64,000 nucleotides of DNA from AV40 sp038230255 (GTDB lineage: Bacteria > Verrucomicrobiota > Verrucomicrobiia > Chthoniobacterales > UBA10450), in contig JBBRNP010000006.1 of NCBI GenBank assembly GCA_038230255.1, positions 141,743 to 205,742 of the forward strand, in the 5' to 3' direction. The translations under genes were made by a program, and so were the position numbers. The notes below the pieces were generated by a model that made no database searches, was not told the DNA's origin, and saw only the letters and a list, made by a program, of their open reading frames with translations. Shown here piece by piece: positions 46,501 through 55,222 of this stretch (its first letter is position 1; each line of letters starts with the position of its first letter).

Positions 46501-46807
46501 TTGTTTCGCGCCGATCGTGAGTGAGCAACTGATAAGACGCCGCGCCTTTCGGGCAAAGATTCCCCTGACTGATCGGACTCTCCGGATCGCCCTCGATCGA
46601 AATTAGTTTTCCGTCCTTGTGAAAGATGAGCTGCCCGCAACCAACCCCGCAATATGGGCAAACGGATCGCGCCACTTGCGCATTGTCGATCCGCGCGTGC
46701 ATCGCGCGCGTCTTATCCGACATCGCTTCCAAACCGGTGCCGTCCGCGCGCTCACGGATTTGACGAATGAGCGGCCATTTTGAGAGCAACGCACTGAGCG
46801 ACGTCAT
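43553..46807 (-). CDS. fdhA: selenocysteine formate dehydrogenase, molybdopterin catalytic subunit (UGA read as Sec)
   Basis: 1084 codons read through one in-frame TGA at 46241-46243, residue 189. N-terminal [4Fe-4S] cysteines (C50, C53, C57 in CPYCGVGCG and one in NLCPKGA) precede the molybdopterin domains. The context is NQARI-Sec-HSSTVPG, matching the Sec-His of FdnG/FdhF-type enzymes, and the frame continues in register with AEAHPVGFRWVMKAK and later GDYISIVSLRG. A SECIS hairpin follows the UGA (46211-46229). There is no Tat signal, so the protein is probably cytoplasm-facing. A GTG 13 bases after the UGA (46228) could mislead gene callers into two genes. Downstream beta and NrfD subunits overlap as ATGA. 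Confidence 0.93.
46211..46243 (-). promoter_or_regulatory. bacterial SECIS element with in-frame UGA
   Basis: On the minus strand the UGA (46241-46243) is followed by 11 bases, then a perfect 7-bp stem with a 5-base loop: GGTGCCC-GGTCT-GGGCACC. The GGUCU loop begins 18 bases after the UGA. As I recall, this is the same loop and spacing as the E. coli fdhF SECIS. SelB should bind it to insert selenocysteine. Confidence 0.92.
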
Positions 46808-46876
46808 GCCAGTTACCGCTTAATACTTCGGTAACATCTCTTTCGCGTCGAGCAATAACGCGTCTTGATTTCTGGT

Positions 46877-47788
46877 TCAACTCTTGCCTAGACGTTCCAA
46901 GTCTTGCACCATCGAATCATCGAGATCAACCAGCGCCGCGGCAGTGTTCTCCTCCAAGTGTTTGACCTTCGAAGTTCCGGGAATCGGCAGCATCACGGGA
47001 GACTTTTTAAGCAGCCAGGCGAGCGCGACCTGCGCCGGCTTCGCGTTGAGGCGCTTCGCTGCGCGCGTCAGCGGTCCCTCATGTTTCGCGAGCTCACCGG
47101 TGGCGAGTGGAAACCAGGGGATAAAACCAATGTTCTCCCGAGTGCAATAATCCAGCACCTCCTCGGAATTGCGATCGACTAAATTATATCGATTCTGCAC
47201 CGAAACGATCGGCGTGATGCGCCGGACCGCCTCGATCTGCTTCACCTTGACCTCAGACAATCCGATGTGGCGAATCTTGCCTTCGCGTTGAAGATCGACG
47301 AGCGCACCGATCTGATCTTCCATCGGGACTTTCGGATCAATCCGGTGCAGTTGTAAAAGATCGATCCGCGAAAGGTGCAGTCGGTGAAGACTACCCTCGA
47401 CCGCATCCCGCAAATGCTTCGGGCGACCATCCTCGACCCATTTGTCAGGCCCGGGTCGCTGAAAGCCGGCTTTGGTCGCGATCAAAAGGCCGGCGGGATA
47501 TGGATGCAACGCTTCGGCAATAAGACACTCGGAAACTATCGGCCCGTAGGAGTCGGCAGTGTCGATGAAATTGATTCCCAACTCCAACGTGCGACGAAGG
47601 ACTGCGATCGCTTCGGAGTGATCAGGCGGTTCTCCCCAAACGCCATTGCCGGTCAGTTGCATCGCGCCGAAACCGAGTCTGTGAACAGGAATATCGCCAA
47701 TTAGAAATGTTCCACTTGCTTCGGCCGGGCGCGCCTTGGCCAAACGAGAGGATGGTCCGGTGGCGGGTGATGAACTTGAGCTGGTCAT
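46877..47788 (-). CDS. aldo/keto reductase
   Basis: 303 aa from the ATG at 47788 with a good ribosome site (AGGAGA). The catalytic tetrad is present: Asp and Tyr in INFIDTADSYGP, Lys in LLIATKAGF, His in LLQLHRIDP; the C-terminal SVQNRYNLVDRNSEEVLDY is AKR-typical. It is NADPH-dependent by family. It is the upstream neighbour of the formate dehydrogenase on the same strand (69-base gap); a link is not evident. The long frame beyond 47788 is not AKR. Confidence 0.9.
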   Translation of the reverse strand: MTSSSSSPATGPSSRLAKARPAEASGTFLIGDIPVHRLGFGAMQLTGNGVWGEPPDHSEAIAVLRRTLELGINFIDTADSYGPIVSECLIAEALHPYPAGLLIATKAGFQRPGPDKWVEDGRPKHLRDAVEGSLHRLHLSRIDLLQLHRIDPKVPMEDQIGALVDLQREGKIRHIGLSEVKVKQIEAVRRITPIVSVQNRYNLVDRNSEEVLDYCTRENIGFIPWFPLATGELAKHEGPLTRAAKRLNAKPAQVALAWLLKKSPVMLPIPGTSKVKHLEENTAAALVDLDDSMVQDLERLGKS

Positions 47789-47969
47789 ATCTTCTCCTAT
47801 TACGGACTTGGGTGAAGTCCAACGCGTTCGATCACGCACCGCATTTGTTCTCGTGACTGAAAAAGGTTGAGCAGTTCTACGAAACGTGACCGTACGACTC
47901 GCAGGTAGCGAAATCCCGCACATCGCCGCGCCGACCGCCGCGAAGAAATAATATTCCCATCCTTCGCCC

Positions 47970-48947
47970 ATGACGGTAGGAAATGGCGTGGCCAAAAATT
48001 TCAGAGATCTTTCGGAACAGGAAATCCTCGCGCTGGCAATTTCGTCCGAGGAAACGGACGCGCGCATTTACGCCGACTTCGCCGCCGGCTTAAAGACCGA
48101 TTATCCCGCGACTGCTCAGATCTTTAAGGAAATGGAGGCGGAAGAAGATGAGCATCGCCGCAAACTGATTGAAGATTATCGCCGCCGTTTTGGAGAACAC
48201 ATTCCGCTAATCCGTCGCGAAGACGTAAAGGGGTTTGTGCATCGCAAGCCGGTGTGGATGATCCGGCCGCTGGGAATCAAAACCGTTCGGCGCCAGGCCG
48301 AGGTAATGGAGACAGAGACCCAGAGTTTCTACGAGCGTGCTGCCAGCAAAGTCAGCGACGCGTCAACGCGCAAACTACTCGGAGACCTGGCGGAAGCGGA
48401 ACGAAAGCATGTCACCTTGGCCGACGATCTCCAACGCGAGCAACTAACTCCGGACGTTGAAGCAGAAGAGGACAAGGCCCATCGCCGATTGTTCGTTCTG
48501 CAAATTGTGCAGCCGGGGCTGGCGGGCCTGATGGATGGCTCGGTTTCAACCCTTGCGCCGGTGTTTGCGGCGGCGTTCGCGACCCACAACACCCATGCCG
48601 CATTTTTGGTTGGCCTCGCCGCCAGCGTCGGAGCTGGAATTTCAATGGGTTTCGCTGAAGCAGCTTCTGATGACGGCAGCTTGACCGGCCGCGGGAAACC
48701 TCTGCTTCGTGGTTTCGTTTGCGGGTTGATGACGACCGCCGGAGGAATCGGCCACACCTTGCCATATCTGATTCCAAATTTCCAAACCGCCACGGTTATT
48801 GCCGTTGTGATTGTGGCAATCGAGCTTCTGGCCATCAGCTGGATTCGGAACCGTTATATGGACACGCCGTTCCTCCGCGCCGCATTTCAAGTGATTGTCG
48901 GAGGAGTGCTCGTGTTTCTCGTTGGGATTTGGATCGGAAGCTCTTAA
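47970..48947 (+). CDS. mbfA: membrane-bound ferritin-like iron exporter, MbfA/Er-VIT1-like
   Basis: 325 aa: an N-terminal ferritin-like helical domain with the di-iron ligands EEDEHR (residues 56-61) and SSEETDARIYAD, and repeated EAERKH near 146-151. Then comes a C-terminal VIT1-type membrane domain of five segments (GLAGLMDGSVSTLAPVFAAAFA, GAGISMGFAEAAS). MbfA homologues bind iron at the ferritin domain and export it. The gene is divergent from the AKR gene. A role in iron or peroxide protection is inferred from the family. Confidence 0.9.
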   Translation: MTVGNGVAKNFRDLSEQEILALAISSEETDARIYADFAAGLKTDYPATAQIFKEMEAEEDEHRRKLIEDYRRRFGEHIPLIRREDVKGFVHRKPVWMIRPLGIKTVRRQAEVMETETQSFYERAASKVSDASTRKLLGDLAEAERKHVTLADDLQREQLTPDVEAEEDKAHRRLFVLQIVQPGLAGLMDGSVSTLAPVFAAAFATHNTHAAFLVGLAASVGAGISMGFAEAASDDGSLTGRGKPLLRGFVCGLMTTAGGIGHTLPYLIPNFQTATVIAVVIVAIELLAISWIRNRYMDTPFLRAAFQVIVGGVLVFLVGIWIGSS

Positions 48948-49098
48948 GGGAGCCGGCGAATTCCGAATCGGATGCTGGTTCGAGCCCCCTCTTTTCGGGA
49001 CTTTAGGAGACACAAAGGGTAAGACAAAACTAGCACCGCCTTTCAACGGACGCATTGAGCTGCGCGGCCTGCGTCCTGCTCATTCAATCTCCGAAATT

Positions 49099-49494
49099 AT
49101 GAGCGACCCTTTACGGATTCTGGTTGTCGAGGATGAAAAAGCCGTCGCGCATATGATCGCAATGGTGCTTGGAGGCCCAGCATCCAAGGTAGCCACGGCG
49201 AGAAACGGCTGGGAGGCACTCATCAAAATTGGCGCTACGCCGCGACCATTTGACGTTGTGATCACCGATCATCGCATGCCGCGAATGACCGGCCTTCAAC
49301 TGGTGCGTCGACTAAGAACGCAAAACTTTGCCGGTAAAATCCTCGTCGTGTCGGGTCATCTCTCGGACGAGGATATTCGCGCTTACGAAGAACTGAGTGT
49401 GGACATGATGATGTCCAAGCCGTTTGATTTTGACGAACTGCAACAAGCGATGGCCGTTCTTAACAAAAAAACTTCAGTGCTCGCGGAAGCGTAG
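49099..49494 (+). CDS. single-domain response regulator (CheY-like)
   Basis: 131 aa from the ATG giving MSDPLRILVVEDEKAV. It has the acidic pair VEDE, phospho-acceptor Asp in VVITDHRMPRMTGLQL, Ser/Thr position in VVSGHLS and Lys in MSKPFDFDEL. No output domain, so it should act by protein-protein contact. The frame is open 68 codons further upstream through non-conserved sequence, which I exclude. The cognate kinase is not in this window. Confidence 0.9.
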   Translation: MSDPLRILVVEDEKAVAHMIAMVLGGPASKVATARNGWEALIKIGATPRPFDVVITDHRMPRMTGLQLVRRLRTQNFAGKILVVSGHLSDEDIRAYEELSVDMMMSKPFDFDELQQAMAVLNKKTSVLAEA

Positions 49495-49908
49495 CATTTC
49501 CGATAATAGACGATCCGCCGCTGCTGGCTGGCGCGCCAAGCAGGCTAGGAATTTAGCTAGACTGACACCCTTTGCTCCACTATGTTCGATTGAACATGAG
49601 CACCCGTTTGCGCCTGTTTTTCAACAATCGAAGAACCAAGCGCTAGAGCCGACCGCGACAACTGGAACTTAACTTATGGCCCAAACGACCGGCGATCTCA
49701 GGGACGTTTTTGAGAAAACTCGAAACGACGCGCAGCGCGCGTTGGCATTAGACCCGCGGTTTCACACGCTACGTTCCAACGGATTCTTGTAGGAGTGTTT
49801 GCGTTCCCTCGTTGAGATTTGGATGAACGCTCTTAGTGGTCGAGAGCGGGTGCGAACTCCGGGCTTATTTGACGCCCCACCCTTCCTCCGCAAATTAGCT
49901 GCTCTTTG
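49495..49908. other. intergenic stretch without a clear gene
   Basis: 414 bases. It holds a 38-codon ORF at 49676-49792 (MAQTTGDLRDVFEKTRN start) that looks like a fragment of a TPR-type sequence, and a phrase NQALEPTA at about 49635-49660 that recurs as a dispersed element in such genomes (as I recall). Nothing else supported. Confidence 0.5.
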
Positions 49909-49982
49909 GCGCCCGTAGCTCAACTGGATAGAGCATCTGACTACGGATCAGAAGGTTAGTGGTTCGAATCCTCTCGGGCGCG
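49909..49982 (+). tRNA. tRNA-Arg (anticodon ACG)
   Basis: Acceptor GCGCCCG/CGGGCGC, D-arm with AGCTCAACTGGATAGAGC, anticodon stem TCTGA/TCAGA around CTACGGA (anticodon ACG), T-loop GGTTCGAATCC and discriminator G. The 3' CCA is not encoded. It reads CGN arginine codons after A-to-I editing. Confidence 0.95.
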
Positions 49983-50021
49983 CTTTTAGTATTGCTCTTT
50001 ATCGTCGATCTTAGGCGCGGC

Positions 50022-50321
50022 CTACTTAGACGATGGCTCTTCGCCCTTCAGAAGCGGTCTTGAGAAATTGTGCTCTTGCTTAGGATCGGTGTTTTTCCAA
50101 GCGAACTGCGGACTGAAGCCGCGCTCATACCACAGCCGCCAATAATGTTGGTCCGCTCCCCGAAAGTGGCGGGCCTGTTTAGGCAACTGGGCCATCCATT
50201 CATCAAAGGTTTCGCCGCTGGCGTCGTCACAGGTGAGCAATGCTATCGCGAGCAAAAATCGTCTGACACCTTCATATTTTCGACGCGCCGATGGAATCGG
50301 CATAGCTCTTGCGCGGATCAT
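50022..50321 (-). CDS. small secreted protein of unknown function
   Basis: 99 aa from the ATG at 50321, or about 93 from MPIPSARRKYEG. It has a hydrophobic stretch FLLAIALLTCDDAS that could be a signal or lipoprotein peptide, then a tryptophan- and charge-rich mature part (HYWRLWYERGFSPQFAWKN). It lies head-to-tail against tRNA-Arg and divergent from the 309-aa secreted protein. No family recognised. Confidence 0.5.
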   Translation of the reverse strand: MIRARAMPIPSARRKYEGVRRFLLAIALLTCDDASGETFDEWMAQLPKQARHFRGADQHYWRLWYERGFSPQFAWKNTDPKQEHNFSRPLLKGEEPSSK

Positions 50322-50415
50322 CTTGTCTCTGGTTCGGGGGGGTATGGCCTTACTAAACTTTTACGAGAAATGGAGCGCGAAGTTCTCGAAAAGCGCGATC
50401 TATAGCGATTGTTTT

Positions 50416-51345
50416 ATGGGAAACTTCAGGCCCCGATCAACAACGCGGCTCGTCGGCCTGGGCTTCATAATTCTCCATGCAAGTTTCCCTGCTGCCGACG
50501 CGAAGCCAGTGGTGACCTTTACTTCGCCGTGTACGTGCGAAGGAAATCACGGCGTGTCACGTTGGGCGGCAAAGACTGACACAGCGTTGCCACCCGCCAA
50601 CGGCAGCGACATCAGGCAAATCACACCGGCGGATATGTTCGTCTGGCAGGGTATCGGTGGCGGAGTTAGGCAAACGTCGCGACGCCTGATCGCTGAGGAA
50701 AAATGGTTCAGTGTCACAGGGCGAGTGGAAAAGGTCCGGATCGAAGATGACGGCGACGTGCACATCGAATTGAAAAACGCGGATGGGAGACCCGGAGGAA
50801 TCGTGGTTGAACTACCACTCGGCGAGACGTGGTGCGCTATGCGAAAAATGGTTTTCTCGTGGACGGATGCGCATTTCCCAATCTCACCCGGTCGAGCAGA
50901 CAAATTTGCGCTCGTTCAGCATCCGGCTGTGACTGTCGTTGGCAAAGCGTTTTACGACATCGATCACTCGCGCAACGACACGCGAAGTAATCGCCGGAAC
51001 TACGATCCATCCCTGGCCGTTTGGGAAATTCATCCGGTGATGAAACTGACATCTGGCACTGCTGCGCAAGAGGCGCTGGCTGTTCCTTCTGCTCCGACGG
51101 TGCAGTTTGCTTCGCCGACACCGGCAAGAGTTGCGCCACCGCCGGTAACGATTCCTCAACCCACCGCGCCGCTCGAAGAGTTCGTTACAATTACCAAACC
51201 GGTCACGATCCAAATTCCTCGCGGCACGACTGTGTTGCAGCCCGGAATGCGTTTGCCAATCCTCTCGCGAGATTCGCAATCAGTTGACGTCCGTTACCTG
51301 GACGCTCGTTACGCAATCCCGATTTCGTCAACCAATCTGCACTGA
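50416..51345 (+). CDS. secreted protein of unknown function
   Basis: 309 aa from the ATG giving MGNFRPRSTTRLV, with a signal peptide (GLGFIILHASFPAADA). The mature part opens with FTSPCTCEGNHGVSRW (one to two cysteines) and includes FSVTGRVEKVRIEDDGDVHIEL, an OB/beta-barrel-like phrase, and a proline-rich linker (residues about 245-260) before a C-terminal TITKPVTIQIPRGTTVLQPG beta stretch. No known family. The longer frame beginning at 50233 is not supported by a signal peptide. Confidence 0.68.
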   Translation: MGNFRPRSTTRLVGLGFIILHASFPAADAKPVVTFTSPCTCEGNHGVSRWAAKTDTALPPANGSDIRQITPADMFVWQGIGGGVRQTSRRLIAEEKWFSVTGRVEKVRIEDDGDVHIELKNADGRPGGIVVELPLGETWCAMRKMVFSWTDAHFPISPGRADKFALVQHPAVTVVGKAFYDIDHSRNDTRSNRRNYDPSLAVWEIHPVMKLTSGTAAQEALAVPSAPTVQFASPTPARVAPPPVTIPQPTAPLEEFVTITKPVTIQIPRGTTVLQPGMRLPILSRDSQSVDVRYLDARYAIPISSTNLH

Positions 51346-51504
51346 AACACTTTGTGTCACGCCGAGAAAGCCGAGCCTCGCCTCTACTCGAAGCACAATC
51401 CCGCGGGAAAGCTGCGGCTGGGGAGATTCACCCAGTACGGGTTTTGGGGTGAATCAGTGAAACCACGCGGTTGTGCGTTTTAGGCTCAGATTGAGCCCCG
51501 TAAT

Positions 51505-51705
51505 TTAATGTGCTGCCGTAGCCTCTGATTCAGCCGCTCGCTTAGCTTGCTCTAATCTAAGCTGAAGATTATGAGCGGTGCGAGCGGCCCGATCTAAGTC
51601 TTCCGACAATTCATTCTTTTTAGGAGTGGCGGGGAAAATCAGGGGCAAGAGCAGGGCTGACGCTCCGCTAATAGTAAAGCCTAGAATGATCCCTAGAGCA
51701 GTCAT
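51505..51705 (-). CDS. small membrane-anchored coiled-coil protein
   Basis: 66 aa, translated after a strong ribosome site (AGGAGG, 8 bases before the ATG at 51705). A membrane segment (ALGIILGFTISGASALLLPLIF, residues about 3-24) is followed by a charged helix ELSEDLDRAARTAHNLQLRLEQAKRAAES. It lies one base after the stop of the membrane gene upstream, so the two are probably coupled. Function unknown. Confidence 0.7.
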   Translation of the reverse strand: MTALGIILGFTISGASALLLPLIFPATPKKNELSEDLDRAARTAHNLQLRLEQAKRAAESEATAAH

Positions 51706-51706
51706 T

Positions 51707-52132
51707 TTATCCTCCTGTTTTCGGTACAACCATACTCCACGTGATGGCGCTGCAACAAGAAAATATCAAAGCCCCGATTATCGCAGCAACAACTGACAGC
51801 CACCGCAACTTCGGTTTTCCCATCGCCAAAATCAGAAGCCATAAGAAGAAAAGTACCAGTGAGAGAACCCAATATACAGCACCCTGAGGGCCAGGGATGT
51901 GTCCCAGCGACATTTCGCGAAGCATGGTGGAGGTAAAAAGAACGGTGCCCGAGAATATCATATCTCCTCCAAAAAAATGAAAATCGGTTTGCTTGAAAGC
52001 GAATCGTTTTATCAATGCGTTTGCGATCAAAAAGCCTCCGGGCAACCCGGTTGCCAAGAGGGCCGGCAGAATGCCATCAAACTTTGGGAACAAGTGCTCT
52101 AGAGGGCTGATAAAAAAGTCTGACCGAAACAT
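51707..52132 (-). CDS. small polytopic membrane protein
   Basis: 141 aa, start at 52132. Three to four predicted membrane segments (LLATGLPGGFLIANALI, VYWVLSLVLFFLWLLILAM, WLSVVAAIIGALIFSCC). No known family. It is the upstream partner of the 66-aa protein; their stop and start are one base apart. A role in the envelope is likely only by location. Confidence 0.55.
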   Translation of the reverse strand: MFRSDFFISPLEHLFPKFDGILPALLATGLPGGFLIANALIKRFAFKQTDFHFFGGDMIFSGTVLFTSTMLREMSLGHIPGPQGAVYWVLSLVLFFLWLLILAMGKPKLRWLSVVAAIIGALIFSCCSAITWSMVVPKTGG

Positions 52133-52202
52133 TCTGCACTTGTAAAGCCCAATTGAGATTTAGGCGTTTTCGCGCGCCCACACTCGAGGAAAACAATTGC
52201 CT

Positions 52203-53117
52203 TTATCGGCCAACTTCGAACTGGCTCATCAGCTTGAACGTTTCGTAGCGGTCGTTGATCTGCTCCATCGTTAAATTGCGCAAGCGTTCGAGGCTGAACG
52301 CTTCCACGCAAAAACTCGCCAGCACGCTGCCGTAGATCATTGCTTTGCGGAGATCGGTGAAAGTGACCTTCTTCACGTTCCCGGCCAAATAACCGGCCAT
52401 GCCGCCGGCGAAGGTGTCCCCTGCTCCGGTTGGATCGTGAATGTCTTCGAGCGGATACGCGCCGCAGCTGAAGAATTCGTTTTCGCCAAAAAGCAGCGCG
52501 CCATGCTCGCCTTTTTTGATCGCGACATAGCCCGGACCCATTTCCCGGATCGCGCGACCGGCTTTGATCAAACTCGTTTCCTTCGTCATCTCGCGCGCTT
52601 CGCTGTCGTTCAGGATCAGAAGATCGACATTGGGGAGGAGCGCATCCAGATCGGCGCGCGTGGTCTCGATCCAAAGGTCCATTGTGTCGGCGACGACAAA
52701 GCGCGGCTTCTCCATTTGCTTAAGCACGTGCGATTGCAAAGCGGGCGCGATGTTCGCCAGCAAAGCAAAATCGGTTTGCCGATATGACTTCGGCAATTCA
52801 GGCTTAAAATTTTCAAAGACATTGAGCGCGACCGAGCGCGTCTCGCGCGTGTTCAAGTCCCACGCGTATTCGCCCGACCAGCGAAAAGTTTTTCCATCCA
52901 CCCGCTGCACGCCCGCGGTGTCGATCTTTCGCGATTTCCAAAAATCAAACTCGGCCTGCGGAAAATCGCTCCCGACGACACCGACCAGGTTGACTGGCGA
53001 AAAATAACTCGCGGCGGTCGCGGCGTATGAAGCCGAGCCGCCTAACAAATCGCCATGTTCTTCGACCGGCGTTTTTACGGTGTCGAGCGCAATGGAACCA
53101 ACGACTAATACAGACAT
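52203..53117 (-). CDS. PfkB-family sugar kinase
   Basis: 304-aa ribokinase-fold kinase with GGSASYAATAASYFSP, the middle NDSEAREMTK segment, and the anion-hole HDPTGAGDTFAGGMAGYL near the C-terminus. It has the right length. Which sugar is unknown (ribokinase, adenosine kinase-like and carbohydrate kinases all fit). It lies downstream of thiE in the accB-accC-thiE-pfkB row, a 16-base gap apart. Confidence 0.88.
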   Translation of the reverse strand: MSVLVVGSIALDTVKTPVEEHGDLLGGSASYAATAASYFSPVNLVGVVGSDFPQAEFDFWKSRKIDTAGVQRVDGKTFRWSGEYAWDLNTRETRSVALNVFENFKPELPKSYRQTDFALLANIAPALQSHVLKQMEKPRFVVADTMDLWIETTRADLDALLPNVDLLILNDSEAREMTKETSLIKAGRAIREMGPGYVAIKKGEHGALLFGENEFFSCGAYPLEDIHDPTGAGDTFAGGMAGYLAGNVKKVTFTDLRKAMIYGSVLASFCVEAFSLERLRNLTMEQINDRYETFKLMSQFEVGR

Positions 53118-53133
53118 AAATAGAGAACCGCGG

Positions 53134-53766
53134 TCAGAGAACAGCGGTCAAAGTAGTTTTGCATGCCTGCGCATACTTGGCGATGTCGGGCGCCTTGAGC
53201 AAACCGGAAACAATCGCGACCCGTTTTGTGCCGGCGGCGATGAGCTGGCCGAGATTGTCGATCTTGATTCCGCCGATGCAAAAAATCGGGACGGTGACTT
53301 CGTGATAGACCCGTTTGATACCGGTCAGTCCGATCGGCTGGTAATCCGGCTTGGTTGGAGTCGCGAATATCGGACCGAACCCGATGTAGTCCGCGCCTTC
53401 GCGTGCCGCGGCGACCGCCTGCTCAAGACTATGCGTGGATTTTCCGACGAGAACATTGCGGCCCGCTTTTTTCCGAGCGTGCGCGATCGAATCATCATCT
53501 TGTCCGACGTGCACGCCTTCTACTGGAACCTTGGCCGCAACTTCCGCATGATCGTTCACGATGAAAGGAATTCCGGCTGCGGAAGTGATTTGATGGAGCG
53601 CACCGGCAAGATCGACAATTTCTTCAAGAGACTGCCTCTTGGCGCGGAGTTGGATAAGATCGACATCGCCCTCGATCATCGCCTTCGTCACGCGCTCCGC
53701 GTCAGCAACATCGACGTAACCGAGATCCAGGATTCCGTAGAGGCGGCAATCGCTTAGATTTCGCAA
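53134..53766 (-). CDS. thiE: thiamine-phosphate synthase
   Basis: Joins HMP-PP and THZ-P to give thiamine phosphate. 210 aa from a TTG at 53766. It has IQLRAKRQS, VNDHAEVAAKV, the GVHVGQDD segment, and the phosphate-binding DYIGFGPIFATPTKPDYQ and GGIKIDNLGQL motifs. It is separated from the accC stop by four bases. No TPP riboswitch is visible nearby. Confidence 0.92.
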   Translation of the reverse strand: MRNLSDCRLYGILDLGYVDVADAERVTKAMIEGDVDLIQLRAKRQSLEEIVDLAGALHQITSAAGIPFIVNDHAEVAAKVPVEGVHVGQDDDSIAHARKKAGRNVLVGKSTHSLEQAVAAAREGADYIGFGPIFATPTKPDYQPIGLTGIKRVYHEVTVPIFCIGGIKIDNLGQLIAAGTKRVAIVSGLLKAPDIAKYAQACKTTLTAVL

Positions 53767-53770
53767 AACG

Positions 53771-55156
53771 TTATTCGTGCAGGTGAGCGCGTGGCGACAC
53801 GAGCTGGAAAGCGTCCGAGTTCATGATTCGCTCGACGAAACCGGTGTCGTATTTGCCTTCGCGGAATTCGCCGTTCCGCATGATGGCGGCGTGAAACGGT
53901 ACCGTCGTCTTGATTCCGGTAACGTAATATTCGTCGAGCGCGCGGCGCATGCGATCGATGGCCGAACTCCGCGTCGCCCCAATTGTGATGATTTTTCCAA
54001 TGAGGGAATCGTAATACGGCGGCACCACGTAACCGGTGTAAGCGTGGGAATCGATCCGAACGCCGCGGCCGCCGGGCGCGTAATAAAAAACGATCTTCCC
54101 CGGTGACGGCTGAAAATTGTTCGCCGGATCCTCGGCGTTGATCCGGCACTGAATCGCATGCGAGCGCGGGATCGCATGCGCGACGTGCGGCGATAGCGGT
54201 TCGCCCGCGGCGATGCGAATTTGTTCCTTCACCAGATCGCACCCATAAACTTCTTCGGTGATCGTGTGCTCGACCTGAAGGCGAGTGTTCATTTCCATGA
54301 AATAGAACCGGCGATTTTCATCGACCAGAAACTCGATCGTGCCGGTGTTTTCGTAGCCGACCGACTTCGCCAGCTTGACCGCGGCGTTGCCCATCTTTTT
54401 TCGAAGCCCCGGGGTCATGATCGGTGATGGGCATTCTTCGATCACCTTTTGATTGCGCCGCTGAATCGAACAATCGCGCTCGCCGAGGTGGATGACGCGC
54501 CCATGGCTGTCGGCCACGATTTGGAATTCGATGTGATGCGGGTTCACAATCAGCTTCTCGATGTAAACGGCCGGATTTCCGAAAGCCTTCTCCGCTTCGA
54601 GACGCGCGCTGTGGAAGCCGGCAACCAAACTCGTTTCGTTGTGCGCTGCGCGCATTCCGCGCCCGCCGCCGCCGGCGACGGCTTTGATCATCACCGGATA
54701 GCCGATCTTTTTCGCGACCTTCATCGCATCCTTGTCGGTCTCGACCACGCCGTCACTTCCTGGCGTAACTGGCACGCCCGACTTGCGAGCGCACGCGCGC
54801 GCGACGTCTTTGTCGCCCATCTTTTGAATTACGTGCGAAGGCGGCCCGATGAATTTGATTTTGCAACTCTCGACCACTTCGGCGAAATGGGCGTTCTCGG
54901 CCAGAAAACCGTAACCGGGATGGATCGCATCGACGTCCCCGACTTCCGCCGCGCTCATGATCCGGTCGATTTTTAAATAACTTTCCGAGCTCGGCGCCGC
55001 GCCGATGCAAATCGCTTCGTCGGCAAGTTGCACGTGCAGCGAATCGACATCGGCGTCGGAATAAACCGCCAGCGTGCGAATGCCAAGCTCCTTGCACGCG
55101 CGAATCACGCGCAACGCAATCTCACCGCGATTAGCAATCAGGACTTTTTCGAACAT
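53771..55156 (-). CDS. accC: acetyl-CoA carboxylase, biotin carboxylase subunit
   Basis: ATP-dependent carboxylation of biotinyl-BCCP in fatty-acid synthesis. 461 aa with FEKVLIANRGEIALRVIRAC at the start, the glycine-rich AVAGGGGRGMRAAHNE, QRRNQKVIEECPSP and the catalytic FLVDENRRFYFMEMNTRLQVEH. Downstream of accB by 66 bases on the same strand, the usual pair. Confidence 0.97.
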   Translation of the reverse strand: MFEKVLIANRGEIALRVIRACKELGIRTLAVYSDADVDSLHVQLADEAICIGAAPSSESYLKIDRIMSAAEVGDVDAIHPGYGFLAENAHFAEVVESCKIKFIGPPSHVIQKMGDKDVARACARKSGVPVTPGSDGVVETDKDAMKVAKKIGYPVMIKAVAGGGGRGMRAAHNETSLVAGFHSARLEAEKAFGNPAVYIEKLIVNPHHIEFQIVADSHGRVIHLGERDCSIQRRNQKVIEECPSPIMTPGLRKKMGNAAVKLAKSVGYENTGTIEFLVDENRRFYFMEMNTRLQVEHTITEEVYGCDLVKEQIRIAAGEPLSPHVAHAIPRSHAIQCRINAEDPANNFQPSPGKIVFYYAPGGRGVRIDSHAYTGYVVPPYYDSLIGKIITIGATRSSAIDRMRRALDEYYVTGIKTTVPFHAAIMRNGEFREGKYDTGFVERIMNSDAFQLVSPRAHLHE

Positions 55157-55222
55157 GCATTGCTCCCGGTCCGAGGTGCGAGCCGCACTGGCATCGGACT
55201 GGCATTTGTCGCGCCCTACGCT

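Noticed and set aside
48979..49005. tRNA remnant (GGTTCGAGCCCC)
   Set aside because: The T-loop phrase is present, but no T-stem, anticodon or acceptor arm can be built around it.
49676..49792. 38-codon ORF with a TPR-like phrase
   Set aside because: Too short, no ribosome site and no conserved context; probably a chance or decayed fragment.
50233..50415. Longer N-terminus for the 309-aa secreted protein
   Set aside because: The extension has no signal-like start and overlaps the start of the divergent small gene; the ATG at 50416 gives a proper signal peptide.
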